DNA of 64,000 bases from Christensenellaceae bacterium Phil7 (GTDB taxonomy: Bacteria > Bacillota > Clostridia > Christensenellales > CAG-138), in NCBI GenBank assembly GCA_001940845.1, contig MSGV01000031.1:7926-71925 (forward strand), given 5' to 3'. Shown piece by piece: positions 23,082 to 31,353 of the stretch (the first letter of the stretch is position 1; each line of letters begins with the position of its first letter). The notes beneath the pieces are model-generated. The model was not told the origin of the DNA. It did not search any database and was given only the letters and a program-made list of their open reading frames with translations. The translations under genes and the position numbers were made by a program.

Positions 23082-23975
23082 TTAATCAACATTTGAAATA
23101 GCGTAGGACTCCGAAATGGTATTGGTCACGCATCTATATTCACAATCATTAAAGCATTCATATGCTTTTTCTGCATGCTCGGCGGATTCAAAAATGCCAT
23201 ATACAACCGAACCGCTTCCCGTCATCATAGATGCAGATGCTCCGCATTCAAGCATTCGAGCTCGATACACTTCTATCTCCGGTGCAAAACTGATTGCCGC
23301 CTTCATTAAATCGTTATACAGTGGCAAAGCCCTCTGATTATCCTTCGCCATTGCTTTAATCAACATTTCAGAGTAATTTGGCATATATTTCTGTTCAACA
23401 TACGAATCTGCATTTAACGCATTAAATAATGCTCCTGTAGAAATTCCTTTTTTTCCTTTTACGAGCAGAAGATTCAACCTTTTAGAAGGCAGTGCAGTGA
23501 GCCTTTCTCCAATTCCTTCCGCGATAGCACAGCCGCCAAGCAAACAGAATGGCACATCTGCACCAACGCTTCTCCCTATGGAGTAGAGGGTTTCATCGTC
23601 AATTTCACCAAACAAGCTCTCCATTGCTCGCAGCACGCCCGCCGCATCAGCACTTGCACCGCCTAAACCGGCTTCTGACGGGATGCGCTTATCAATATGT
23701 ATATCAACCCCGCCGCAGCCCGTATGCTGCTTGAAGCGCTCTGCTGCTAAATATGCCGTATTCAGCTCAGGCAGGCGTTCACTGCATGTGATCCTGATCT
23801 CATCAGCATCATTCATTTTTATAATAAGTCTATCATGAAGAGCTATGCTGTGCATAATTGAGCGTAACTCATGATAACCATCCTTGCGCTTACCCAACAC
23901 CTCCAATGTTAGATTGATCTTTGCAGGAGCGAGTATAGCAATGCTTTTTTCATCTTTCTTTCCAAACATATCCAT
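23082..23975 (-). CDS. ispE: 4-diphosphocytidyl-2-C-methyl-D-erythritol kinase
   Basis: A ~297-residue GHMP kinase that phosphorylates CDP-ME in the MEP isoprenoid pathway. Motifs: PAKINLTLEVLGKRKDGYHEL at ~16, the ATP loop PSEAGLGGASADAAG, and MMTGSGSVVYGIF near the C-terminus. The start is uncertain: ATG 23975 and 23969 are close candidates without a strong ribosome binding site, and the frame is open to 24038. A TTGACA box lies just upstream on the minus strand, so the message may have a very short leader. It is divergent from spoIIR, with an 88-bp gap. Confidence 0.93.
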   Translation of the reverse strand: MDMFGKKDEKSIAILAPAKINLTLEVLGKRKDGYHELRSIMHSIALHDRLIIKMNDADEIRITCSERLPELNTAYLAAERFKQHTGCGGVDIHIDKRIPSEAGLGGASADAAGVLRAMESLFGEIDDETLYSIGRSVGADVPFCLLGGCAIAEGIGERLTALPSKRLNLLLVKGKKGISTGALFNALNADSYVEQKYMPNYSEMLIKAMAKDNQRALPLYNDLMKAAISFAPEIEVYRARMLECGASASMMTGSGSVVYGIFESAEHAEKAYECFNDCEYRCVTNTISESYAISNVD

Positions 23976-24062
23976 ATTATGAATACCAACCATGTATTTT
24001 GTCAAGAATATTTTTACCGTGAGCTTGTTAATACTCAAAACGATTTATAACGGAGGTATTTT

Positions 24063-24674
24063 ATGAAACCCACAGCAAAAAATCATGCAAAGGCAATCAT
24101 AGCAATTCTTATTATGGTCGCAATTGTAATGACGGTCATAGGAGTGCATGTTTCAGCTTCAAGCCAAACAGCCCATGCAGTCGACACCTCGAATGTACTC
24201 AGGCTGCATATCATCGCAAACAGTGATTCGGAAACAGATCAGAAATTAAAGCTGCTGGTTCGTGATGCTGTACTTAATTTTGAGAGGACAAACACTTGTG
24301 CCGCTTATGCTGAGGATGCCAATTCAGCGGAAAGAATGCTTATGGATAATGGCGAAGGGCTGCTCAATGCCATTCGCAGCGTACTAACGCAGAACAATGC
24401 TCCATATGATGCCCAGTTAATGCTTGGCGATTTTGAGTTTCCTGACAGGACATACGGTGACCAACTTTATCCTGCCGGAACATATCATGCGGTGCGCATC
24501 CTTCTCGGTGAAGCGAAAGGTAAAAATTGGTGGTGCGTAATGTTCCCACCATTATGTATAGTAGAAGCACAGGAGGGGGAAATTGATTATGATGAACCGA
24601 TTCGATTCGAAAGCTTATTTGCTAAGGCTTTCAATTACATAAAAATACATTTATTCGGTTCCCGGGAGAATTGA
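24063..24674 (+). CDS. spoIIR: Stage II sporulation protein R
   Basis: A 203-residue secreted signalling protein of sporulation. An N-terminal membrane anchor or signal segment (~12-32) precedes the SpoIIR core: VLRLHIIANSDSETDQKLKL (~46-65), VRDAVL and the C-terminal GDQLYPAGTYHAVRILLGE then GKNWWCVMFPPLC. Made in the forespore under sigma-F, it triggers SpoIIGA to process pro-sigma-E in the mother cell. ATG follows GGAGGTATTTT. It is one base upstream of sleB, an unusual association that would place spoIIR and germination genes in one plus-strand run. Confidence 0.94.
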   Translation: MKPTAKNHAKAIIAILIMVAIVMTVIGVHVSASSQTAHAVDTSNVLRLHIIANSDSETDQKLKLLVRDAVLNFERTNTCAAYAEDANSAERMLMDNGEGLLNAIRSVLTQNNAPYDAQLMLGDFEFPDRTYGDQLYPAGTYHAVRILLGEAKGKNWWCVMFPPLCIVEAQEGEIDYDEPIRFESLFAKAFNYIKIHLFGSREN

Positions 24675-24675
24675 T

Positions 24676-25344
24676 ATGAAAAAAATCCGAAACCTATTTT
24701 CAATACTCATGGTGCTCGCGTTTCTATTATCAGCACTGCTTCCAGGGCTTGCGCTCGCCGAAAGCCTGCGGTATGGAAGCAGGGGTGCAAAGGTCAAAGA
24801 AATTCAAAATAAGCTGAAAAGCTGGGGATATTACAAAGGAAGCGTAGATGGTATATTCGGTTCCGGTACGCAGAGTGCGGTCAAAGCATTTCAGAAAAGA
24901 AACGGATTGACTGCCGATGGGATCGTCGGGTCAAAGACGGCTGCAGCAATGGGCATAAAGCTCACATCCTCCGGCGGCAGCAGCACAGGCTCATCAAGCG
25001 GAGATCTGTATCTTCTCGCACGCCTGGTTCATGGTGAAGCACGCGGCGAGCCCTATAAGGGAAAGGTCGCTGTTGCAGCAGTGGTTTTGAATAGAGTCAA
25101 AAGTTCATCATTTCCAAGTACCATTGCAGGCGTTATTTACCAAAGCGGTGCATTTGATGCTGTCAGCGATGGGCAGATAAATCTTGCACCCGATCAGGAA
25201 TCCATCAATGCAGCAAGGGATGCAATGAATGGCTGGGATCCGAGCAACGGCTGCTTATATTACTATAATCCAAGAACTGCAACCAGCCGCTGGATGCTCT
25301 CCCGGCCCGTACTTTTGAAGATCGGAGAACATGCTTTTTGCTGA
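24676..25344 (+). CDS. sleB: Spore cortex-lytic enzyme SleB
   Basis: A 222-residue lytic transglycosylase acting on muramic-delta-lactam cortex during germination. Signal peptide at 1-28 (LALA), a peptidoglycan-binding repeat (~30-95, LRYGSRGAKVKEIQNKL ... GIVGSKTAAAMG), a short Ser/Gly linker and the hydrolase_2 catalytic domain (~112-222) with LLARLVHGEARGEPYKGKVA and the catalytic Glu in HGEARGE. Thirteen bp separate it from ypeB, the partner needed for SleB stability in spores. Confidence 0.95.
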   Translation: MKKIRNLFSILMVLAFLLSALLPGLALAESLRYGSRGAKVKEIQNKLKSWGYYKGSVDGIFGSGTQSAVKAFQKRNGLTADGIVGSKTAAAMGIKLTSSGGSSTGSSSGDLYLLARLVHGEARGEPYKGKVAVAAVVLNRVKSSSFPSTIAGVIYQSGAFDAVSDGQINLAPDQESINAARDAMNGWDPSNGCLYYYNPRTATSRWMLSRPVLLKIGEHAFC

Positions 25345-25357
25345 GAGGTGAATAAAA

Positions 25358-26758
25358 GTGACGAAAGAAAAAGATTATCATTCAAATAATGGTTTCAGCT
25401 CAAATCTAACTAAAATTCTTTTCTGCTATGTCATTCCTCCAATACTGGTGATTGCGATCGTCGTAATTGGAATATGGGGCGGCGGGCAGCAATCACGCGC
25501 AGAGGAATATCGTTATGCTGCGGAAAGCATGTATGTGCAGGCATATACAGAACTTGTTGATGCCATCTATGAGATCAATATCTCGCTATCAAAGCTTACA
25601 GTTCTTCAATCATGTTCTTCCATAGCCTATACTCTGGATGATATATGGCGAGCAAGTGCCATCTGCACCGGACTGATGTCACAGCTTCCGCAAAGCCATG
25701 TGGACACCTTCGAAATGAACCAATTTATCATTCGTATTGGTGACTATGCCCGAACCCTATCTCTAAATTGTATGAAAGGCGATGAGCTCAGCGATGATGA
25801 CAGGCGTCAGCTGAAGGAATTGCTTGCCGCAGGAGAAAAGCTGCATGAAGAATTGCAATATAAGCTTTCCGAGGGCATCATACCCGATAAGGGTCTGACC
25901 GGAGAGGCCTTCTATTCTTCTGCTGCAGCTGTCGATTCCGATGGAAATGAGATAAATGAATTTACCGACGAGGCTGACAGCAAGTACCCAACTCTCATAT
26001 ATGATGGTCCGTTCTCAGAAAGTACGGAAAAGCTTGAACCAAAGGGCTTGAGCGGTGAGGATATAGATGAATCAACGGCGCTGGCGAAGGCCTATGAATA
26101 TATCGGAGGTGATGTTGTTGAGCTTGCAATGGATAGCAAATCCGATGGAAGAATTCCAAGCTATGATTTTCATGGTCGAATGGCGGATGGTCGAAAGCTC
26201 GATATCTCAATCAGCGTCCAAGGCGGTGCGCTCGTCTGGCTGAGAATAGACCTGACAAGCGATGCCGAAGGGCTTCCCGGCGCAGATGAAGAGGATGCTC
26301 TTATCTCGAAATGCCGCGAATGGCTATCTGCGCATGGCTATGGAGAGATGGAACCCACCTATGCGCAATACTATTCCGGAGCGGCTCTCATAAACTTTGC
26401 TGCCAAAATTGGCGATGTGATAATCTATAACGATCTTATTAAGGTGGATGTAGATCGAAAAACGCAAACCGTATGTGGAATTGATGCGAGAAACTACCTG
26501 TTCAGCCATACGGAGCGCGATATTCCGACAAATCTGCTTTCTGTAGATGAAGTGCAGGCTAAGCTTTCCAAAGAGTTTGAAATAAATGAAATCAATCTTG
26601 CGCTTATTCCCGCCACCTCGCAAACCGAAGTTCTTTGCTACGAATTCAAAGGCATTATGGGCGATTCTGAATTCGCATTATATCTCGATGCTCAGTCCGG
26701 CGAAGAGGTAAAAATATTCAGAATTATAGGTGATGAGAATGGAAAGCTTGCAATTTAA
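25358..26758 (+). CDS. ypeB: Germination protein YpeB
   Basis: A 466-residue protein with a GTG start (25358) after GAGGTGAATAAAA. One N-terminal membrane anchor (~20-45, LFCYVIPPILVIAIVVIGIW), a helical region with the YpeB pattern (YEINISLSKLTVLQS; DIWRASAICTGLMSQLP) and C-terminal PepSY-like repeats (~240-460). YpeB localises SleB at the inner spore membrane and protects it. Last gene of the spoIIR-sleB-ypeB run; no strong terminator is seen right after it. Confidence 0.94.
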   Translation: MTKEKDYHSNNGFSSNLTKILFCYVIPPILVIAIVVIGIWGGGQQSRAEEYRYAAESMYVQAYTELVDAIYEINISLSKLTVLQSCSSIAYTLDDIWRASAICTGLMSQLPQSHVDTFEMNQFIIRIGDYARTLSLNCMKGDELSDDDRRQLKELLAAGEKLHEELQYKLSEGIIPDKGLTGEAFYSSAAAVDSDGNEINEFTDEADSKYPTLIYDGPFSESTEKLEPKGLSGEDIDESTALAKAYEYIGGDVVELAMDSKSDGRIPSYDFHGRMADGRKLDISISVQGGALVWLRIDLTSDAEGLPGADEEDALISKCREWLSAHGYGEMEPTYAQYYSGAALINFAAKIGDVIIYNDLIKVDVDRKTQTVCGIDARNYLFSHTERDIPTNLLSVDEVQAKLSKEFEINEINLALIPATSQTEVLCYEFKGIMGDSEFALYLDAQSGEEVKIFRIIGDENGKLAI

Positions 26759-26882
26759 TGCATCCGAATCGATAACCGCCTTCCCAATACAAAAAAGCTG
26801 AGCTTCATCTACGATTACATTTTTCCTTTTTATTATTTGTTTTAATCATTTCAAACTATCGTTGTGAGCTGAGGGTAATTAT

Positions 26883-27080
26883 TCAGCCCTCGCTCACCAA
26901 TCCCATGATCTCACTGGGATCGACACCCAAAAAGTAAGCAAAACGAGCCGCAACCTTCTCAGAAAGCCTTCTATGATTTGACATATATTTATAAACGGTG
27001 CTATAGCTGACCCCTGCGAGATCAGCAAGCTGCCTGCCGGTAATATTCTTGCTCATCAAGACCAATTTTAATTTTGTCAT
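26883..27080 (-). CDS. Small XRE-type helix-turn-helix protein
   Basis: A 65-residue protein that is little more than one helix-turn-helix domain: MTKLKLVLMSKNITGRQLAD, then AGVSYSTVYKYMSNHRRLSE and ARFAYFLGVDPSEIMG. ATG 27080 follows AAAGGAGACAGTTC; the longer upstream frame is low-complexity and lacks a site. A solitary Cro-like regulator between ypeB and the pilus locus. The upstream region (27081-27340) is AT-rich. It could be a phage relic or a regulator of a neighbouring locus; no target is evident. Confidence 0.8.
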   Translation of the reverse strand: MTKLKLVLMSKNITGRQLADLAGVSYSTVYKYMSNHRRLSEKVAARFAYFLGVDPSEIMGLVSEG

Positions 27081-27586
27081 GAACTGTCTCCTTTGTTTAA
27101 TTAACCAAAATCGAATGAACACCATTCGAAGCATAATTTCAAATTCAATCCTCCGGCACTGTATGCATTTATAATATGATCGCCGCTGTAGCTTACTGAG
27201 TTTAATAAACGAACATCGGCACAGCTCGGTGGGCTTACGCCAATGTGCCAACAGCAAATAGCGTTTTGATTCATATAGGGGGATCAAAAGCAGTACGATT
27301 TAGTAAGATCGTTCCTATTATAGCATACTGTTCGTTATATGGATACCGTTTATTGTAGAAATTACTCGATTTTCTTAATATATTTTTATTTATGGCTTTT
27401 ATGCGTTCAATTTTGTGAAAGATTTATCACATTTGTTCAAGCAATTATTTCGTTTAGCTTATATTAAAGACGTCCTTCGTTCTTTTATTAAATGGTTTTA
27501 ATTCGCTTATTATAATACTTTAGAATTGATCTTTGGTGAGCATCAAGGGCATTATATGTGCTTTTGCGCCCCGACTTCACCGCCGA
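27081..27586. other. AT-rich gap between XRE gene and pilus locus
   Basis: About 500 bp. No ORF with a ribosome binding site, no tRNA and no strong terminator seen. Contains several TATAAT-like boxes and the upstream region of the small XRE gene. Confidence 0.5.
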
Positions 27587-28207
27587 TCAAAGCGCAGTCT
27601 TCGTTCTGGCGCATCGCACAGCAACACGGCTCTTACCACCATACGTGCATGTGAACATGGTCAGATCATAATTTCCATTCAGCATGTTCTCAATCGAAGT
27701 TGGATCGACTATCTCCATCTCGATAACTTCATATTTCGTCACAACTCCATCCATATCGGTGAAATATACCTTATCTCCCGGTTTGAGCTCCTTCAATCTA
27801 TTAAAATGCCGCCTGTAATTATGTCCTGCGATGACCAGATCATCGTTTTGCACCGTACCCGTATATCTGCATGGAGATATGCGAAGCTGCGGATAGCTCC
27901 AATTCGTCATTACAGGCAATCTCAAATCAAGGCTTGGAATGGATAAATAACCAATATAGAGGTGGCCATCTATATCCACCTCCTTCATTTCCTTTTGATA
28001 TGGATCCGGTATGAGCGGAGCATCCAGCCCCCCTTCATTCAGCCGATTAAGCTCTATCTTCTCCTCAATGCGCTGCAAAGCATCCTCCGCTGCTTCACCT
28101 GCCCTCTTATCCTCATAGGTATTCCACAGGGAAAGGGCTATAGCCGCAGCGACCAGCAGGGCACCCAGCACCATAAATAAAATGCCAAGCCTATTATGCT
28201 TCTTCAT
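27587..28207 (-). CDS. Sortase (second sortase of the pilus locus)
   Basis: A 206-residue sortase with an N-terminal membrane anchor (~8-27). Catalytic residues visible: His in IAGHNYRRHF (~138), Cys in MFTCTYGGKSR (~190) and Arg shortly after. The TCTYGGKSRVAVRC active-site region differs from the class C form (TCTPYGINTHR) encoded next door, and there is no class C lid or C-terminal helix. It probably anchors the finished pilus, or the IPQTG protein encoded just upstream, to peptidoglycan. Its start lies inside the end of that gene (14-bp overlap), which links the two. It is the last gene of the locus. Confidence 0.85.
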   Translation of the reverse strand: MKKHNRLGILFMVLGALLVAAAIALSLWNTYEDKRAGEAAEDALQRIEEKIELNRLNEGGLDAPLIPDPYQKEMKEVDIDGHLYIGYLSIPSLDLRLPVMTNWSYPQLRISPCRYTGTVQNDDLVIAGHNYRRHFNRLKELKPGDKVYFTDMDGVVTKYEVIEMEIVDPTSIENMLNGNYDLTMFTCTYGGKSRVAVRCARTKTAL

Positions 28208-28877
28208 TATTCTCCTTTTTATTCTCCTTTTTGCCGAAGCAGATCAGCCAGCCTGCGGAAAATATAGAAATGCCCACTATCGTTAATATGGGTATCGGCC
28301 AATTCAGCTGACCCGTCTGCGGTATCGGAGGTTCCGTTGCCGGAGGCTCCGTAGGCTCTGCTCCATGCTCCAATTCAACCTTTGGGCTTGCATCAATATC
28401 ATATATATAAATGCCATCCACCAGTCTTGGCAGACTGACCAGGAATGGAGCCGCATTATTATATCCCGGAGCGGGCGTATCCTGAATCAATAGATACAAT
28501 CCCGGGAGCAGCCCATCGAATATGATGCTGCCAGATTCATCGATAGCCTTGCTCTGGCCTGCAAATTCATGCATCAGCGCATACTCTGCCAACGCAGCCG
28601 CAGTATCCGGCGAACCTATATCATCCAGAGAGATATTGCTCTGCTGATAATCCGCCGTCAGCTCAAATCGATAGTTCCCATCATCCTCTGCAATATCTGC
28701 AACGCGGTATATGGTCAGCGAACCTCCGGCCACCGGCTGCCCATCGCAGCGCATGGTGATCGAGATCGATCCCGGTCTCGTAATATCTGGGACATCCTGA
28801 GCCAGCGCGATGCTGCCGAATCCGAATATCAGTAAAGCGGCAGCCGACAGAATGGCAATGAGCTTCTTCATACGCAT
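28194..28877 (-). CDS. Minor pilin / SpaA-like surface protein with IPQTG signal
   Basis: A 227-residue protein: signal peptide (1-26, ending IALA), one or two SpaA/Cna-B-like beta domains (SISITMRCDGQPVAGGSLTIYR; LPGLYLLIQDTPAPGYN near 140, the E-box-like segment), a Thr/Glu/Pro linker, then the sorting signal IPQTG (~188), a membrane helix and a Lys-rich tail. The signal deviates from the LPETG of the two larger subunits. Start ATG 28877 after AGGAGGTTACTATCA. Likely the basal or anchor subunit, coupled to the second sortase by gene overlap. Confidence 0.85.
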   Translation of the reverse strand: MRMKKLIAILSAAALLIFGFGSIALAQDVPDITRPGSISITMRCDGQPVAGGSLTIYRVADIAEDDGNYRFELTADYQQSNISLDDIGSPDTAAALAEYALMHEFAGQSKAIDESGSIIFDGLLPGLYLLIQDTPAPGYNNAAPFLVSLPRLVDGIYIYDIDASPKVELEHGAEPTEPPATEPPIPQTGQLNWPIPILTIVGISIFSAGWLICFGKKENKKENNEEA

Positions 28878-28890
28878 TGATAGTAACCTC

Positions 28891-29712
28891 CTATCTCTTT
28901 TTGCGGGTCTTTACCAGCAAAACTATCAATAAAATAACTAGCAGCGGTGCTGCAACGAGCGGAGCGATGATCTCCGGCGCGATCTGCATCGCATCAGCGG
29001 TGATCCTGATATCCTCCGCCTCCTCCTGATTTTCGACCCTATGGCCGCGAACCAGCAGGCGGTGAGTATTTATGCCATATGGGGTGCAGGTCACAAGGGT
29101 GCATAGATCCTTGCCATCCTCCATTGCAAGCGAATCCAGCTCCTGCGGCTCAACGATCAATATCTGATCGACCTCATAGCTGATCGTCTCATCCAGAACG
29201 CGAATTATGAATAGATCCCCTTCGCTTAGCTTATCGATATCCGTAAAGAGCTTCGAGCTCGGCAAGCCCCTATGCCCGGACAGCACGCAATGGGTTCCAG
29301 CCCCGCCAACGGGCAGGGAGCTTCCCTCAATATGCCCTATGCCGACCTGCAAAACGGATTCCCCCGTTCCATGATAGATTGGCAGAGAGCATGCGATCGA
29401 AGGTATCTCGATATAGCCCATGATTCTGGATCCGGATACATTCAGAATCGATTCATATTCCTGCCGCTCCTCCTCGGTCATATAAAAACGATTATTCTTA
29501 TGCCGCAATGCTTCATTATATTGCCTTGCCGCATCTATGAGCTCATCATAAAGCTCATTATCGAGATTAGCGACCTGCTCGGCATATTCCGCAATAGCAC
29601 GGGATTGGTGGAGCGAATTCCAGTAATCGCTTACCGTCGGATACAGCAGCAAGGACAGCCCTGCCAGGAAGATAAGCACAAGTATTATTGTTGATAACGT
29701 ACCCTTTTTCAT
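28891..29712 (-). CDS. Class C sortase (pilus polymerase)
   Basis: A 273-residue pilin polymerase. N-terminal membrane helix (~8-26), the class C region with conserved NDELYDELIDAARQYNEAL-like helix and lid, MGYIEIPSIACSLPIYHGT (~105-123), catalytic His in LSGHRGLPSSKLF, Cys in LVTCTPYGINTHRLLVRG, and a second membrane helix near the C-terminus. It joins the Lys of one pilin to the cleaved LPETG of the next. ATG 29712 follows AAGGAGAGCCTTGC. It follows the major pilin gene by ~120 bp, as in other SpaA-type loci. Confidence 0.93.
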   Translation of the reverse strand: MKKGTLSTIILVLIFLAGLSLLLYPTVSDYWNSLHQSRAIAEYAEQVANLDNELYDELIDAARQYNEALRHKNNRFYMTEEERQEYESILNVSGSRIMGYIEIPSIACSLPIYHGTGESVLQVGIGHIEGSSLPVGGAGTHCVLSGHRGLPSSKLFTDIDKLSEGDLFIIRVLDETISYEVDQILIVEPQELDSLAMEDGKDLCTLVTCTPYGINTHRLLVRGHRVENQEEAEDIRITADAMQIAPEIIAPLVAAPLLVILLIVLLVKTRKKR

Positions 29713-29832
29713 GCAAGGCTCTCCTTGCTGCTGAGGCAGCGAGCCGCAGCAGCCGATTTCGATCCAACGATATCCATTCCGAACCATGCGGAGAGGGAAT
29801 ACCCCCCTCCCATGGTCTGCGGAAATTTATGG

Positions 29833-31287
29833 TTACTTCTGAACGCTGAGGCGCTTCTTGGTGATGAGCAGAACGGCTGCGACGAGCACGAGTGCAAGAC
29901 CAAGGCCATAGAAGAGCTTGGTGCCGATGCCGCCGGTTTCGGGAAGCTGTGAACCTGTTTTGTTCTCAACTCTAATGGTCTCAGTTTCAATTGCATCACC
30001 ATTGTCCATATGAACCTGACCATCATTGTCAATTGTGACCTTGATGGGCGCAGGAAGCTGATTGTAGCCGGCAGGAGCTTCTGTCTCAGTGAGCCAGTAA
30101 GTGCCGGAATCAAGACCTTCGAGATAGAATTTACCGGTTTCATTGGTTACGATCTCGGTGGTTCCTTCCTCGTTCTCCTTTGCTACACGATAGACCGGGA
30201 AACCGGCCTCATTGTTGCCCTTGGAAATAAATTTGATCGGATTAGAGCCATCCTGGTTGTGGCTCAGAGTGAACTTTGCACCTGCAAGGGGCTGGTCATT
30301 ACCGGTATACTTGAAGACGTTGAAATCCCAAGTATAGGTTGTGGTTGTGTCATGCACGGTGTGGTTGTTATCGCCATAATCCAGCCAGGTTTCGTTCGGG
30401 TTGCCCGGATTGTTTACTACTGCACGCTCATTAAGGACTGCCGAATATGTTACAACTATCTTTGTTCCCTCAGCAAGGGTAGCAATGTAGTCATTATTGA
30501 ATTCGATATCGAAGGTGCAAGTTGTTGCTTCTTCACCTTCCACATGCGTGACATTTTGTCTCAAAGTCCAGTTGTTCCCTTCGACAAGAGTACCATTTAC
30601 CGTCACCGCTACAGATTCCGGATTAAAGGTCAAACCAGCGCTCATTTTATCGTGAAGGACGATATTCTCCGCGCCCTTACCGACCGTTATGGTGCTGCGG
30701 AAATTGACGGTATCGCCGATATCCGCATCGTTAGTGTCACCCCAGTTCTCACCTTCCTGAACCTCCTTATCAACGGTGGGTTCTGTGTTCTTTTCCTGGA
30801 TTGTTACGTTAGGATTAGTGGTATTCAGACCACACAGAGCGCCCAAGGTAGAGTCTACCAAGTAGTAGCCAAATTCCAAACCGGAGAAAGTAACCGTGGC
30901 GGTACTAGCTTTCTGCGATGCAACGGACTCAATCTCATATCCTTTAGCATATGCAAGTGCCGCTTTTGCAAAGTCGGCAACATTTGCATCAGTTTTCCAG
31001 GTCACATAGCCCTGATCGTCGATAGTGACGTAGTCCAGTCCCTCTGCTCCATCTGCAAAGAAACCAGACCAGTTGGTATTGACCTTGTATAGGTATGCGT
31101 TATTGTCAAAGTTATAGCTTACCAGGTCAAAGATTTTGTAGATGGTGTAAGTTTGATTGATAACTGCATTATCGATCGTAATGGTGCCCGTGGTCGGCTC
31201 CTCGGTTGCGGCCAGGGAGATCGTGGTCAGGCCAAGCACCATGACCATTGCCAGCAGGATGCTGACGAGTTTCTTGATAGTTTTCAT
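29833..31287 (-). CDS. Major pilin, SpaH/EbpB-type, LPETG-anchored
   Basis: A 484-residue fimbrial shaft subunit. Signal peptide 1-27 (ISLA), three Ig-like domains, a candidate pilin-motif lysine in EPTVDKEVQEGE (~175), Cna-B-type C-terminal domain with the E-box YWLTETEAPAGYNQL (~410), sorting signal LPETGG (~455), membrane helix and KKRLSVQK tail. Polymerised by the adjacent class C sortase; internal Lys-Asn isopeptide bonds are expected. A hairpin (31308-31320) sits just before its ribosome binding site. Confidence 0.93.
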   Translation of the reverse strand: MKTIKKLVSILLAMVMVLGLTTISLAATEEPTTGTITIDNAVINQTYTIYKIFDLVSYNFDNNAYLYKVNTNWSGFFADGAEGLDYVTIDDQGYVTWKTDANVADFAKAALAYAKGYEIESVASQKASTATVTFSGLEFGYYLVDSTLGALCGLNTTNPNVTIQEKNTEPTVDKEVQEGENWGDTNDADIGDTVNFRSTITVGKGAENIVLHDKMSAGLTFNPESVAVTVNGTLVEGNNWTLRQNVTHVEGEEATTCTFDIEFNNDYIATLAEGTKIVVTYSAVLNERAVVNNPGNPNETWLDYGDNNHTVHDTTTTYTWDFNVFKYTGNDQPLAGAKFTLSHNQDGSNPIKFISKGNNEAGFPVYRVAKENEEGTTEIVTNETGKFYLEGLDSGTYWLTETEAPAGYNQLPAPIKVTIDNDGQVHMDNGDAIETETIRVENKTGSQLPETGGIGTKLFYGLGLALVLVAAVLLITKKRLSVQK

Positions 31288-31307
31288 TTGTTTATCCTTT
31301 CTTTTTT

Positions 31308-31320
31308 AGGGCATTGCCCT
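31308..31320. promoter_or_regulatory. Hairpin before the major pilin ribosome binding site
   Basis: AGGGC - ATT - GCCCT in the 66-bp gap between adhesin and major pilin. On the minus strand it is followed by A-runs, not U, so it is not a terminator for the operon; it may be a processing or mRNA-stabilising structure that raises shaft subunit yield. Confidence 0.4.
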
Positions 31321-31353
31321 TTTTCTTTGGTATTGAAGGGGTGGTGACGATTT

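Noticed and set aside
30010..31092. 360-codon plus-strand ORF
   Set aside because: Antisense to the major pilin, whose domains and LPETG signal are clear.
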